A stretch of 64,000 nt of DNA from Ptychodera flava (GCF_041260155.1 NC_091946.1:36880276-36944275), one strand, 5' to 3'; positions 28,290 to 34,369 are shown, numbered from the stretch's first letter. The notes: generated from the sequence alone by a model not told the origin. Numbers and translations: made by a program.

Positions 28290-30632
28290 AAGTTATGTTA
28301 AGTTATGTTAATAACATAACTTACGTTATGTTATGTTATATTATGTTATGTTATGTTATGTTATGTTATGTTATGTTGATATGTCATGTTATGTTATATT
28401 ATGTTATGTTATGTTGCATGTGTGTCTGCCTGTCTGACTGATTGCTATAATAGTTTAGTAATTTTAAACTTCGTTTTATATGATCAATATGCTTGCAGTA
28501 GCCAGTCGGGTAATATGGCAGCGAGGAAAGCACGAGAGCAAGCTATGACTTCACATCATAGAAGTGAATTTCCTTCGGTAAGTCTAATGCTGAAATATAA
28601 TTGATAAGCTGAATATTATCTGAGTTTCATTAAGTATTAATAATGTTTACATGTGGGGCAATGTGAGAAAGAGAGGTAGAAAACTTACAGAATTTTCGGT
28701 TAACCATGAAATAAGTAATAACCGATTGAATTATGTTTGTTTGTATATTGCCCGTATTACATACCTCGGATGCTGACCATTCATACCTAATGAGCATCCC
28801 GAGAATAAACAAGCGCCAAGATGCACACCTTCCTCGAAAATTAAAGAAATAGCTTTAAAATTGAAATTATTTATTAGATTATTTTTAACAAAAATAAAAC
28901 ACACAACTGAGAGAATTCTTGGTAGATATATTTTCCTTATCTCTTGACGACGTATTAAATTTAACAGACAGATCCATGTGTATAATTCTTCATGGTAAAT
29001 CTTGTTAATTACCCACATGTATGGTCCAACATTTGTATTCATTTATGAGTCGTTGACATCAATGACCATCAAAATGTTCTGCTTCTGCCATATCACTACA
29101 TACGCCGATGACTCGTTTATAAGAGAACTTGGTTAGAATTTATAAATCGTGTGTTTCTTGAAGTCGGAATCTCAGTGCTTCTGATTGTATTAGCATAACC
29201 AACAAGAAAAATCGTATTCGAAACAATATTTCTTCCATCTGAGACTTTGATGTGATCCCTATCGCTGACGTCACATTAAAAAATTGTTGTACAACTTAGT
29301 ATACTTTTTAATCTCTTATCTCTGTCGCTTTGATTGAAAGTCTAGAAATCAGCATTGACTAAATTAACTTTCTCTTGCTCCTGCCTTTTATCCCGACTGC
29401 CATTCTGAGATCAATCACGACTGCTCAAAGCATCTTGTGTATTTCATGTTTTAACGATGCAGGCTAGATATAAAACGTTCGCTTTCGTCTAGTACTGTAC
29501 ACATAAATGTGTGCAGTTTTTAAAACATTTTTAAAATTTTTGACACCCCGTTCATTCCTCTTGCTAAAACTATTTCCTTGAAAATTCATTTAAATTTCAA
29601 ATATATTTTATTTGTTTATGTTTCTTTGTCTGTGTTTTATGTACTGTCGAATTTTATTTTAAGACTTTGAGCCTGTTGCGTGGACAAATAAGTGAATCGA
29701 AAATAGATAAAATTATTTTGATATCGTATCTCTTTCAGTCTACTAATGTGATCCACATTAAGGTAAAACGCGCCAAGGACACAGATATTAGGACTGTCAA
29801 ACTTTTTTCAATTATTTTCTGATTTACCACTTGTGGGGTTCATTTTTAAAGCTCTTGGTAGAACACTTTTGACTCACTTAGTTTTTTCAAAATTCGGAAG
29901 GTGTTTTTTTCTTTGTAGAGCTAACACAGGAATGGCGGCAATATTGAATTTTAAATATCGGTAAATCTTGGGTCATTTTTTTCTCTAGTACTAAAATTTC
30001 ACGATTACCCCGAATTTTTATTCTTGATTTCATTAAAAAGAGAATGGTTGAAACATTCCGAAAGGAAATTTTGCGACAAAGATTAAGCCTTTCACTATTT
30101 TGCTATTGTGCTATTGTTTCACGAGCACGCGGTTCGGTGAGTGTATTAAGTCTAATAAAGGAGCCCTAAGTGCTCTCTCTCGTTGTAAGAGACAACTGGG
30201 TGATCAGATATATCTGCACTTTCTTTCTAGAAAAGTGTACAACTACCAAGGCCAAACTGGTTGATGATGCGTACTCTGCCTGATGAACCTGAAAATCTGA
30301 ACACCTTCAAACCTGATCCCCGTGAGGACAAGAGTATGGAAAAGTACACTAAAATGTGGAAGCACTTCCGGGCTTCCCAATATAAGTCAGGTGAGGTCCC
30401 TCAATCTGGTTTCTTCAAGGCTGTACGAGAAAGCGGTTCCGTCAACGATGATTACATCCACCCTGTCAGTACCCTAGATGGCGTTCCCCAGTTACCGAAG
30501 GTTGACTACGATTATCAGTTACCGGAAATTGACTACGATGATCAGTTACCAAGAGCTGACTACAATGATGAGGAGGACTACCCACAAGGAAGAACCCAAA
30601 GCTACTTTCTCTCAAACCAATCATGGCAATAA
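1690..30632 (+). CDS. Large FN3/EGF/SEA/cadherin transmembrane protein (gene span, 5' end missing)
   Basis: Spliced gene on the plus strand with about 34 exons recognised. Order: EGF (1690), FN3 (2958), EGF (3595), FN3 (5299), EGF (5892), FN3 (7365), FN3 (8125), EGF (8728), EGF (9108), SEA (9658, 10396, 12865), EGF (13485), 14 cadherin repeats (14380-27569), transmembrane helix (27953), cytoplasmic exons (28499 to the stop at 30632). The FN3, EGF and SEA-EGF borders are all phase 1, the classic phase for shuffled extracellular modules; most cadherin exon borders are phase 0 or 1. The cadherin part has the usual calcium-site motifs (LDRE, DxNDN-like linkers such as VNDNSPRF and ENDNTPII). The likely role is calcium-dependent adhesion or signalling at the cell surface. 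No signal peptide lies in the window. The combination is not one I can assign to a named family; Fat/CELSR-type cadherins carry EGF domains on the membrane side of the cadherin repeats, here they are outermost. One splice junction (15193 to 15764) is out of phase as read. Confidence 0.85.
2958..3224 (+). CDS. FN3-like exon 1 (complete)
   Basis: A 267-nt exon, acceptor ATCTTACAG, donor G|GTACGT, phase 1-1. It encodes about 88 residues with a fibronectin III pattern: strand-B region MVELTFDLDYR, strand C with YEVTYW, the LMNLTSPETYSISV turn before the last strands, and several N-glycosylation sites. It pairs with the EGF exon at 3595 as one duplicated module. Confidence 0.85.
3595..3729 (+). 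CDS. EGF-like exon 2
   Basis: A 135-nt exon, phase 1-1, acceptor TATATAG, donor G|GTAGGA. It reads DPCIIHLCQNEGSC... WECHCLYAFYGSYCQR with six cysteines in EGF spacing. It is a sister of the exon at 1690; both carry the unusual long third loop VVQYYNGGY. Confidence 0.85.
3858..4806. mobile_element. TA-flanked non-autonomous DNA transposon (family B)
   Basis: A 949-bp element in the intron between 3729 and 5299. The ends are inverted repeats: TCACATGCACAAGCTAAG at the left, and the complement of TCACATGCACAAGCCAAG at the right. TA stands on each side, as for Tc1/mariner-type insertions. The interior contains ACATGGCGGCCGG. The open frames at 4165-4437 (plus) and 4420-4695 (minus) do not resemble a transposase. 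A partial relative in opposite orientation lies near 17040-17135. Confidence 0.6.
5299..5565 (+). CDS. FN3-like exon 2
   Basis: A 267-nt exon with the same length and phase (1-1) as the one at 2958. It reads MVELTFNIYYQ ... YEVSYWKHSDVNDTQTVTAY ... TSDTYSISVALMYVDVRE. Acceptor ATCTTACAG, donor G|GTAAGT. The acceptor region (ATATCTTACAGCT) is nearly identical to that of the 2958 exon, showing that flanking intron sequence was duplicated too. Confidence 0.85.
5892..6029 (+). CDS. EGF-like exon 3
   Basis: A 138-nt exon, phase 1-1, acceptor AATATAG, donor G|GTAAGA. It reads DQCNLCRNNDSC ... LDCRCPDGFVGQYCET. Six cysteines, with CRCPDGFVG matching the EGF C-terminal consensus better than the two upstream copies. 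It closes the third FN3-EGF module. Confidence 0.85.
6030..7364. other. Intron, nothing recognised
   Basis: AT-rich intron between EGF exon 3 and the FN3-like exon at 7365. The open frames in it (minus strand near 6250-6500 and 7046-7282, plus strand 6712-7008) have no domain signature and no splice support. No inverted-repeat element was seen. Confidence 0.5.
7365..7646 (+). CDS. FN3-like exon 3 (diverged)
   Basis: A 282-nt exon, phase 1-1, acceptor TTATTTTGCAG, donor C|GTATGT. It reads EIFITVQLVNISTTTITVNW (the FN3 strand A-B pattern with the conserved Trp), then LGTTLDRLRPGTSNTVTVTA (the L..L.PGT.Y.V.V strand-F pattern). Unlike the upstream FN3 exons it is followed directly by another FN3-like exon, without an EGF exon between. 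Confidence 0.8.
8125..8388 (+). CDS. FN3-like exon 4
   Basis: A 264-nt exon, phase 1-1, acceptor GGAATACAG, donor C|GTGAGT. It begins PESPVYADIISHNTTSVFVY followed by W, then FEVTYMCED and NITLFDLPSNSTCFIDIETI. The P-x-S-P start, central Trp and L-P-x-N-S/T-x-C turn fit an FN3 fold. Two cysteines (TYMC and STCF) may form an extra disulfide. Several N-x-S/T sites are present. Confidence 0.8.
8728..8841 (+). CDS. EGF-like exon 4
   Basis: A 114-nt exon, phase 1-1, acceptor TTGCTTATAG, donor G|GTAAGT. It reads NYCEGSPCGRDATCVNSNGA, then FKCICPSGISGDLCNV: a complete short EGF domain with six cysteines and the typical aromatic before Cys4. Confidence 0.9.
9108..9221 (+). CDS. EGF-like exon 5
   Basis: A 114-nt exon, phase 1-1, donor G|GTAAGA. 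It reads ADSCHDNPCADGATCVAGIV, then GFQCVCPSDKIGDRCET. The acceptor was set at CTCAAAG|AGG because the alternative AG two bases later puts a stop in frame. It is the second of two adjacent EGF domains in front of the SEA domain. Confidence 0.9.
9658..9770 (+). CDS. SEA domain, exon 1 of 3
   Basis: Acceptor TTTTCTTTTCAG, phase 1 in, phase 0 out (CTGCAG|GTAAGA). It encodes AVKAVKLSAEMADAVFTDDL, then TDKSSTRYKQLESKIILQ. F.DDL.DKSS..Y..LE is the conserved start of SEA domains (strand 1 and helix 1 of the MUC1/enterokinase type). Confidence 0.85.
10396..10454 (+). CDS. SEA domain, exon 2 of 3
   Basis: A 59-nt exon, acceptor TTTTTTCCACAAAG, phase 0 in, phase 2 out (TTCAA|GTAAGT). It encodes ITSLLANASTFQKIEIVEFK; the last codon is completed by the next exon. 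It supplies the middle of the SEA fold up to the strand before the cleavage site. Too short to be found without its neighbours, but length and phase close the domain exactly. Confidence 0.75.
11140..11950. repeat. Tandem repeat of about 145 bp in the SEA intron
   Basis: The motif ATTTGCATATTTAATTAACT recurs in drifting form near 11283, 11432, 11580, 11726 and 11870, spaced 144-149 bp apart. Each unit also holds a block like GACTCGACCGAAGTTGACGA (elsewhere GATTTTCTTGATCAAAATTG) and TACATTAAAGATA. About five diverged units. The rest of the 2.4-kb intron (10455-12864) shows nothing I can name. Confidence 0.65.
12865..13013 (+). CDS. SEA domain, exon 3 of 3, with GSVVV cleavage motif
   Basis: A 149-nt exon, acceptor CTCTATTGCCAG, phase 2 in, phase 1 out (G|GTAAGT). 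Joined to the previous exon it reads FKPGSVVVVLNIVLL, matching the MUC1-type SEA autoproteolysis motif (cleavage between G and S of GSVVV). It continues NEEETAIQDVKDNLDTNGLL (helix 2) and NYTIGRIE. With the two upstream exons the SEA domain is about 107 residues, the usual size. The motif predicts self-cleavage into two subunits that stay together. Confidence 0.9.
13485..13592 (+). CDS. EGF-like exon 6 (after SEA)
   Basis: A 108-nt exon, phase 1-1, acceptor TTCGTATTTAG, donor G|GTAACC. It reads DYCEGVQCLNDGICVSEATD, then YLCYCRDNFIGRNCET. Six cysteines. It sits between the SEA domain and the first cadherin repeat, so after SEA cleavage it would lie near the new N-terminus of the membrane-bound part. 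Confidence 0.9.
14176..14315. repeat. (AAAT)n microsatellite
   Basis: About 140 bp of AAAT/AAATA units with a few interruptions, in the intron just before the first cadherin exon. The open frame on its minus strand (FIYLFIYL repeats) is an artefact of the repeat. Confidence 0.95.
14380..15193 (+). CDS. Cadherin repeats 1-3 (start)
   Basis: An 814-nt exon, acceptor TTCTTTCTGGGCAG, phase 1 in. It encodes a first, weak cadherin-like repeat (DDKTFVLDSLSGKVNATFDK ... ELEIDIFDSQ), a second (YFTNTPYESTIMEYAPVGSL, ALDADG, FSITEDGRILVDG) and the start of a third (SQVAISENATVGSFVTDVSL ... FQFATMKR). Linker motif VNSPYF. The donor CG|GTAAGG leaves phase 2, while the next exon reads in phase 0: a one-base conflict that needs an unseen microexon, a sequence error or a frameshift. 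Confidence 0.85.
15764..15862 (+). CDS. Cadherin repeat 3 (middle)
   Basis: A 99-nt exon of exactly 33 codons in phase 0: GVITTRLPLDREEDPLYRFS, then IIVLENQCLSGIE. The G-I-x-T...LDRE signature is clear. Acceptor TTTGCAATTAG, donor GAG|GTGAGT. The reading frame is fixed by homology but disagrees with the phase of the previous exon's donor. Confidence 0.85.
17040..17135 (-). mobile_element. Fragment of transposon family B
   Basis: In the 1.4-kb intron 15863-17275. Its reverse complement shares ACATGGCGGCCGGT, GTGCGTCG-like and GCGTCGAT/GCCTCGAT blocks with 3950-4040 of the 949-bp element at 3858. It is partial; no terminal repeats were found here. The rest of this intron, including the minus-strand open frame 15928-16131, shows nothing recognisable. 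Confidence 0.45.
17276..17398 (+). CDS. Cadherin repeat 3 end / repeat 4 start
   Basis: A 123-nt exon, phase 0-0: ILLEIIVEDVNDEIPNF closes repeat 3 (DVND calcium linker), then SYSATVREDAGSPSEQTPVI opens repeat 4. Acceptor TTGCCTATCACAG, donor ATT|GTGAGT. Confidence 0.9.
17670..19031 (+). CDS. Cadherin repeats 4-8 (main exon)
   Basis: A 1362-nt exon, 454 codons, phase 0-0, acceptor TTATTTACAG, donor ACG|GTGAGT. It holds the rest of repeat 4 (ATDDDFEFNAEIRYSL, AYDNSPVF), repeats 5 (ATDADEGLNSELRYYI, LDREAKDKY, DVNDNSPRF), 6 (ASDPDFGENAEIEYSL, LDRETVPSY, DVSDNEPNF) and 7 (ATDLDSGSNAEITYSV, AKDGGSPPK), and the first half of 8. The calcium-binding triads are well kept in 4-6; repeat 7 lacks LDRE, and its closing linker EKPSQVF lacks the DxNDN acidic residues, so it may be a flexible point. 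Confidence 0.95.
19462..19569 (+). CDS. Cadherin repeat 8 (middle)
   Basis: A 108-nt exon, phase 0-0: GFINLTRPIDRETTSKVTFN, then VLAHGDNEDDGFAFTT. IDRE replaces the usual LDRE. Acceptor TTTTTTGTAG, donor ACG|GTAAGA. Confidence 0.9.
20199..20385 (+). CDS. Cadherin repeat 8 end / repeat 9 start
   Basis: A 187-nt exon, phase 0 in, 1 out: VKINIQDENDEDPYF linker, then LLENSLNSSFVQFKAEDRDQ and DGPNSQIEYSITNSN. Acceptor AAAACTAG, donor G|GTATGT. Confidence 0.9.
20703..20797 (+). CDS. Cadherin repeat 9 (middle)
   Basis: A 95-nt exon, phase 1 in, 0 out: AIFDIDSSTGVLSVIKEADR, then EKVESYSIIIA. Standard F.ID..TG.L pattern with ADRE for LDRE. Confidence 0.9.
21079..21219 (+). CDS. Cadherin repeat 9 end / repeat 10 start
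   Basis: A 141-nt exon, phase 0-0: ASDQGSQPRNTTVTLEIGIL, DENDNTPII linker, then IEVINENIGNGTE. Acceptor CTATTTAAG, donor GAG|GTATAA (weaker donor). Confidence 0.9.
21719..21815 (+). CDS. Cadherin repeat 10 (part)
   Basis: A 97-nt exon, phase 0 in, 1 out: VTYVSASDYDEGQNAEIYFQ, then LEEDSNGTFYVG. The D-x-D-x-G-x-NAE calcium loop is recognisable. Acceptor TTACGGTAG, donor G|GTAAGT. Confidence 0.85.
22196..22480 (+). CDS. Cadherin repeat 10 end / repeat 11 start
   Basis: A 285-nt exon, phase 1-1: SGSIRTAKLLDRETEDAHTI, AIDKGSPAKTSTPL, EDYNDNVPEF linker, then VLMVSAMDRDIGINAMVTYD. Good LDRE and NDN motifs. Acceptor TGCTCCTCAG, donor G|GTATGT. Confidence 0.9.
23007..23161 (+). CDS. Cadherin repeat 11 (rest)
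   Basis: A 155-nt exon, phase 1 in, 0 out: GGNCSQNHFEINSTTGQIIT, TGELYEQPSGSCLLSVRCQD, KGTDPLSSISM. LDRE is replaced by LYEQ. Three cysteines are unusual for a cadherin repeat. The donor ATG|GTTGGT is weak and was chosen because it keeps phase 0 with the next exon. Confidence 0.8.
23576..23768 (+). CDS. Cadherin repeat 11 end / repeat 12 start
   Basis: A 193-nt exon, phase 0 in, 1 out: IEINIEEVNFPPKF (a linker without the NDN triad), then SYKANINENSLIGTELKTEP, ATDDDRDANGEVYYDIVGGN. Acceptor CACTTTCAG, donor G|GTAAGA. Confidence 0.85.
24497..24705 (+). CDS. Cadherin repeat 12 end / repeat 13 start
   Basis: A 209-nt exon, phase 1 in, 0 out: LFSIDTLTGQITVNNPLDRE, SAHDVTPDPKSANVTVTITI, EDANDNAPEL linker. 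Clean cadherin consensus. Acceptor CTTATCCAACAG, donor CAG|GTAAAC. Confidence 0.9.
25090..25305 (+). CDS. Cadherin repeat 13 (main part)
   Basis: A 216-nt exon, phase 0-0: DSSSGALVTTLRAKDPDLGR, NTECFYHIARARFEG, YFDINQADGTITTTEKLYEL. The DPDLG calcium loop and F.I....G.I.T pattern are present; LDRE is lost (LYEL), as in repeat 11. Confidence 0.85.
25458..25584 (+). CDS. Repeat 13 end, degenerate linker
   Basis: A 127-nt exon, phase 0 in, 1 out, acceptor CTTTTCCTCAG, donor G|GTAAGA. It reads LILVVRNIEPIDVGPYIGTN, then INPVITWLTIFFRYEYTPRC. The DxNDN linker has become IEPIDVGP, followed by an unusually hydrophobic stretch. Probably a calcium-free, bent junction before the last repeat. Confidence 0.7.
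26057..26187 (+). CDS. Cadherin repeat 14 (start)
   Basis: A 131-nt exon, phase 1 in, 0 out: DEYSVNINEDKPPGESLNIT, then QPRQNGTKPLPNLFYGIVSA. S-x-x-I-x-E-(D/N) is the start signature of a cadherin repeat. Acceptor TTTATTCCAG, donor TGG|GTACGC. Confidence 0.85.
26692..26807 (+). CDS. Cadherin repeat 14 (middle)
   Basis: A 116-nt exon, phase 0 in, 2 out: DVFSINTVTGEILINKVLDV, then GTYNLTIVVSTSDPENGEG. Acceptor ATGTTCTGTAG, donor GG|GTAAGC. As the membrane-proximal repeat it lacks an outgoing calcium linker, as expected. Confidence 0.85.
27499..27569 (+). CDS. Repeat 14 end and short Thr-rich stalk
   Basis: A 71-nt exon, phase 2 in, 1 out: SCTVLVDVSRVTTTYHLTTT, then ETP. The last strand of repeat 14 runs into a threonine-rich juxtamembrane stalk likely to be O-glycosylated. 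Acceptor CCAACATACAG, donor A|GTAAGC. Confidence 0.8.
27953..28070 (+). CDS. Transmembrane helix exon
   Basis: A 118-nt exon, phase 1 in, 2 out: IEPPNEDYLVALVGVSAVAI, VLFIILVTVCLILYW, then RTRTR. About 25 hydrophobic residues followed at once by a basic stop-transfer motif, giving a type I orientation with the cadherin repeats outside. Acceptor CGTTTATTCAG, donor AG|GTTAGT. Confidence 0.95.
28205..28420. repeat. (TA)n and (TTATG)n microsatellites
   Basis: About 28205-28300 is TA dinucleotide repeat. 28290-28420 is TTATG pentanucleotide repeat with a short inverted segment in the middle (GTTAATAACATAAC). Open frames of IYIY and MLCYV type across it are artefacts. Confidence 0.95.
28499..28577 (+). 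CDS. Cytoplasmic exon 1
   Basis: A 79-nt exon, phase 2 in, 0 out, acceptor ATGCTTGCAG, donor TCG|GTAAGT: SSQSGNMAARKAREQAMTSH, then HRSEFPS. Basic, hydrophilic and free of hydrophobic segments, as expected just inside the membrane. Confidence 0.85.
29739..29762 (+). CDS. Possible 24-nt microexon ending in a transposon
   Basis: Acceptor ATCTCTTTCAG is good; the eight codons STNVIHIK are in phase 0 on both sides and would fit between 28577 and 30231. Its last base and its donor (AAG|GTAAAA) are the first bases of MITE family A copy 2. Skipping it also keeps the frame, so it may be optional or spurious. Confidence 0.35.
29762..30105. mobile_element. MITE family A, copy 2
   Basis: It starts GGTAAAACGCGCC directly after TTAA (29758-29761) and follows the copy at 56035 through TTTAAAGCTCTT, GTTAACACAGG-like, AATGGCGGC and ATATCGGTAAATCTT to AAGCCTTTCACTA. 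The right terminal repeat is lost or diverged, so the right border is approximate. It lies in the last intron of the cadherin gene. Confidence 0.7.
30231..30632 (+). CDS. Last exon: cytoplasmic tail with QLPxxDYDD repeats
   Basis: A 402-nt coding part, phase 0, acceptor TTTCTTTCTAG, 133 codons and a TAA stop at 30630-30632. It reads KSVQLPRPNWLMMRTLPDEP ... KYTKMWKHFRASQYKS, and near the end three copies of a nine-residue motif: QLPKVDYDY, QLPEIDYDD, QLPRADYND. The tail is acidic and tyrosine-rich, which suggests docking of SH2/PTB or endocytic adaptors (inference). No catenin-binding, SAM, PDZ-ligand or other known tail motif was recognised. Confidence 0.9.
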   Translation, partial: KSVQLPRPNWLMMRTLPDEPENLNTFKPDPREDKSMEKYTKMWKHFRASQYKSGEVPQSGFFKAVRESGSVNDDYIHPVSTLDGVPQLPKVDYDYQLPEIDYDDQLPRADYNDEEDYPQGRTQSYFLSNQSWQ

Positions 30633-31169
30633 TCGTAACAGCGTTGATAACAATATCGAGTTTTAGTACTTTGCTATGTGAAGAGCGAGTGTTTTCCCAG
30701 TATCTGCTTTGCAAAAACACAAAATGTGTAAAATGTGCAAAATAGTTGTTTACTCATGAATTGTAGTTCGGACTAGAATTCAGTTGTCAATGAACACAGC
30801 ATTGGTTGACAGTCAACACGTGCCGGCTGTGTTTGACAAGTTGAACATAGTATATTTTGACGTGACGTCAGGCGCATAATAAGAAATTACTGTTAAAGAA
30901 TAGAATCTGTTAGGAAGGGTAGTTTTAAGAATTTCAGAATTTTTGAATACGGTATTTTTTTTCGCATTTTGAAGGCAGATATATTCATGGACGGTTCATT
31001 TTTTTATTTTTAAGTCATCATGTAATACCTTTCATTTTTATCGGAAATTACTTTGGTCTAAATAGCCCCCGATCTTGCCAAAATACTCTTCAAGAAATAG
31101 TAGATCTGGGTAAATTTTAATATTTCTTTCATATGAATGAACGATTTATTCGAATGTAAGTTTTATGGT

Positions 31170-31261
<92 letters not shown>

Positions 31262-31282
31262 TGTTGTTGTTATTGTTGTTGT
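31170..31282. repeat. (ATT)n-(GTA)n-(GTT)n microsatellite
   Basis: Uninterrupted runs of TTA, then GTA, then GTT triplets. Confidence 0.95.
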
Positions 31283-31600
31283 ATCAAAAGCAGTTAAACA
31301 GTATGTTCTGATCTGAAAATCATACCAATTTAAATGATAAGAATTGTTATGTTGAGCCTACTTCGCCTATTATTTCAATCCCTTTAACTCAATCACATTT
31401 AAGAATCTTTCACGAATTGCCTCTATAGAGAAAAACTAATAAAAAAGATGTCTCTCTGAACTTTCAAGATGCACACTTTCAGATGTGAGCAAAGTGAATT
31501 TTATGACTTCACGGAAGGAATTCTCCGCATAAGCTGTGTTTCTTTATTTCAAGTGATATTTTTTATTCCTTTCCACACAGTCATAGGACATGTTATTATA

Positions 31601-31812
31601 ACACGATTGGAACTAATTTGGGATGATTGGATAGTGACGTTATGTCGATTCAGGCTGCAAATGTAACCTCATCTGCTTTTCTTTTCAAGTTACACATTTG
31701 TTTTTATGAGTAATTTGTAATATCGCAACGTTCAGCAATAGGGCAGCTAAAGTTTTTGAGGAATTTGAAAAATATAAAGATCCAATTATCCCAAATTAGT
31801 TCCAATCGTGTT
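31601..31812. mobile_element. 212-bp MITE, TA-flanked (family C)
   Basis: Terminal inverted repeats of about 22 bp starting ACACGATTGGAACTAATTTG, with TA on both sides: Tc1/mariner-like. Two partial relatives in opposite orientation end at 60520 and 62319 with the same CCAATCGTGT|TA end and share TGAGCTTACATTTGCAG inside. Non-coding. Confidence 0.8.
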
Positions 31813-33547
31813 AATGCAAATATCCGGAAAGACCTACTGTTGCGTCATTCAATTGGCTTCACTTTTAAATGATACGCAAATTCGGATTGAAATTGTTAGT
31901 TCGTTGCCTCATGCTCATCTTGAGACTTAAATTCTAATGTAGAGTTCACCATACGTATTCAAGGGGTTATTCGCCAAGATAAAATGATTGGTATTGTATC
32001 TCTCCGGAAGTACAACTTCGAAATCACTAAACTATTTACGGAATGTGGTATATACTCTGAGTAATGGTATTAAGTTGGTAATCTGGTAAATGATGCAATA
32101 TCTGAAAAGCTTCATAATTAATAGTGAAATTTATTGTTACCTACGCCAAAAGTGTTTACTTTTCTTAAATGTATTATTTCATTATATTTGTAATGGTTCA
32201 TTATTTTGTATGTTAATAAACCAAGTTTAAAACATAAATCTAACGATTTGAAATAACGCTAGATAAAATTTAACGCTAATTATTGGGATGCCTACATGCT
32301 ACAGATGAATCTCTAAGATTGTTAAAACATGTAAGGGGAAAACTTTCTCGTGTCTTTGAATAATATTCTCATATTCTGTCATGGCTTTTTGACTCGATAC
32401 ACATCGAATGAACGAAGAGCTTAGTCAGACCATTATCAAATCTAAGGTCAGTGACAGTTTTCAAAACACTGATAATAATCCCTACGACCCTGTTACGGGT
32501 TTTGCAGAACGAGGTTATACTGCAGAGGCGAAGAGCCAAAGTGTTTGGTTGTTCATAGGCCATACGACCGAGGTCCGCAAAGCTTCTATCGTATAAATAC
32601 TGCTGCTACAACCAATTATAAACTGACAATTTTGACATTTCGGCAAAGATTGCATTTGACATCAATAATTCATCAGCGAAAACTAAAGCCAAATCATTTC
32701 ACTGATTGGTATTCTATGACGTCATTTGCTTACATCAAAATAATCAAAATGAGATTAATACAATTCATTGAACTATCGGCAAACTGTCCGAAAGCTGAAT
32801 CGATGTTATGATGAAGAAATTGCCTCCCGTGTAAAGTCAAATGTGCAGCTATTCATTATTGTGTAGGTACCTATTGTATGGTATGACTTATCCTTCGGTT
32901 GCGACGTGGAGAGCGGTGTCTTTGTGATCAGTCTACTACCAGAACAGTTAGAGAGATTAACATTAGCGGCATTTGTAAAAATGACCTAACCTGCCATATC
33001 CCGGGAATACTGAATTTGCTGCCTGTATTCACTGCCTTTGAAATACAAGTCACCAATGTATATATTTTAGAAACTTGTTTTGGCGTCGTTTCTGATTAGA
33101 GTACTTCGATCTGCATTTTACACGGCAGACTTTATCTATCATGATTACAGGACACTAAGCGCTATCGTTAGATGTTTAGCAATTTAGGTGGACTCTTAGC
33201 TTGCTACTATTATAGTAATAGAGTGTTAGCTAAATTCGATATTTTTAACTGAATTAGCCTCAAGTGTTTTACATTTTACAGCATAATTTATAACATTGCT
33301 TATGAACATTACATCGCATAATCGACAAGCACATAATTCGCAGCGTCAACAAGGTAAAGACATTCTCTACATTTACGACAAATCACCATGTATGAGTTTT
33401 CAACTCAGAATAGTTTAAGTTCACGATGGTAAGTTTATAATAAGCCAAACCTCTGCAGCTAAGCTCCTATTAAACTGCAAATACGTTGACGCCACCCATG
33501 TGAGCGGGAAAGCCCCATCGTTGGGCCATAGTACTTCAAGTGCCACC

Positions 33548-34120
33548 TGTTACGTGCAGAGAAAACGAACAAAAGGGTGAACTCAGCAGTTTACGTTTAA
33601 ACAAAATTTATTACGAAAACAAAACTAATTGCTAAGTCAGGGACAGAGTACAAGCTTTAAAGTGTACAGACTACTTATCTCAGCTGGGACGGCAAAGCTC
33701 CAGTCTCAGAGTTGTAACAGTCAGTCGGATGAATGAACAGTCCTTTGGCTTGCAGGCTTGAAGCTGCACAAAGTCCACAGTATAAATCCAGCGTTGACAG
33801 TGAAGGTCTTGAAAAGTCTTGAGAATGACTACTGCTGGAGTTTATAGTAACACACAAGAGACACGATCCCAAAAGTCTGACTGGAAGCTGTGCACGTCCC
33901 TTTTATAAAGGCATATAAGAACAATCTAGAACTTTTATTGACATGCTAATTACTGTTCTAAAATTATCTCCCTTACACAACTAATCAACTTTCCAGAACA
34001 TTCCAAACATGACTAATTGAATTCAAGGTTGTGAGGTCATCAAGGGCAGTGACCTTGAGAATGTTCTAGACTAATTGAACTCAGGTCATGATGAGTGTGG
34101 GGGGAATGACCTACATAACA
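33548..34120 (-). repeat. 3' LTR of the Gmr1-like element
   Basis: 573 bp, bounded by TG...CA-type ends (TGTTACGTGC on the plus strand, CTACATAACA at the other edge). Next to its inner edge on the element strand is a purine tract (GAAGAGGGGG), the plus-strand primer. Confidence 0.92.
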
Positions 34121-34369
34121 CACCCCCTCTTCAAAAAAAAGAAAATTTTTCAAAGAAAAATCTTTCTTTTACAAATGTAATCTTGAAAAGGATTTAAGTA
34201 CTCAAAATTTTTTTTTTTTCTAAAGTAAAATTTCTTGAAAGTGAACAACAATAAACTCTAAATACGAGAGAGACAGTCTGCAATTAAATTGTCTCTGCCT
34301 TTGATATGTCTAATATCAAGATTAAACTCCTGTAACATTAAACTCCATCTTAGCAATCTCTGATTTTTG

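Larger units (their letters stand above)
30633..33547. other. Region 3' of the cadherin gene
   Basis: The 3' UTR is presumed to start here. AATAAA occurs at 31438-31443, about 800 nt after the stop, as a possible poly(A) signal (weak). The region holds a (ATT)n/(GTA)n microsatellite (about 31170-31282) and a 212-bp MITE (31601-31812). The rest, including small frames near 32370-32811, shows nothing recognisable. Confidence 0.5.

Noticed and set aside
28223-28604. Tyr/Ile and MLCYV repeat proteins
   Set aside because: Translations of TA and TTATG microsatellites.
31438-31443. AATAAA as the poly(A) signal of the cadherin gene
   Set aside because: About 800 nt after the stop in AT-rich DNA, with no way to tell it from chance; noted in the region entry only.
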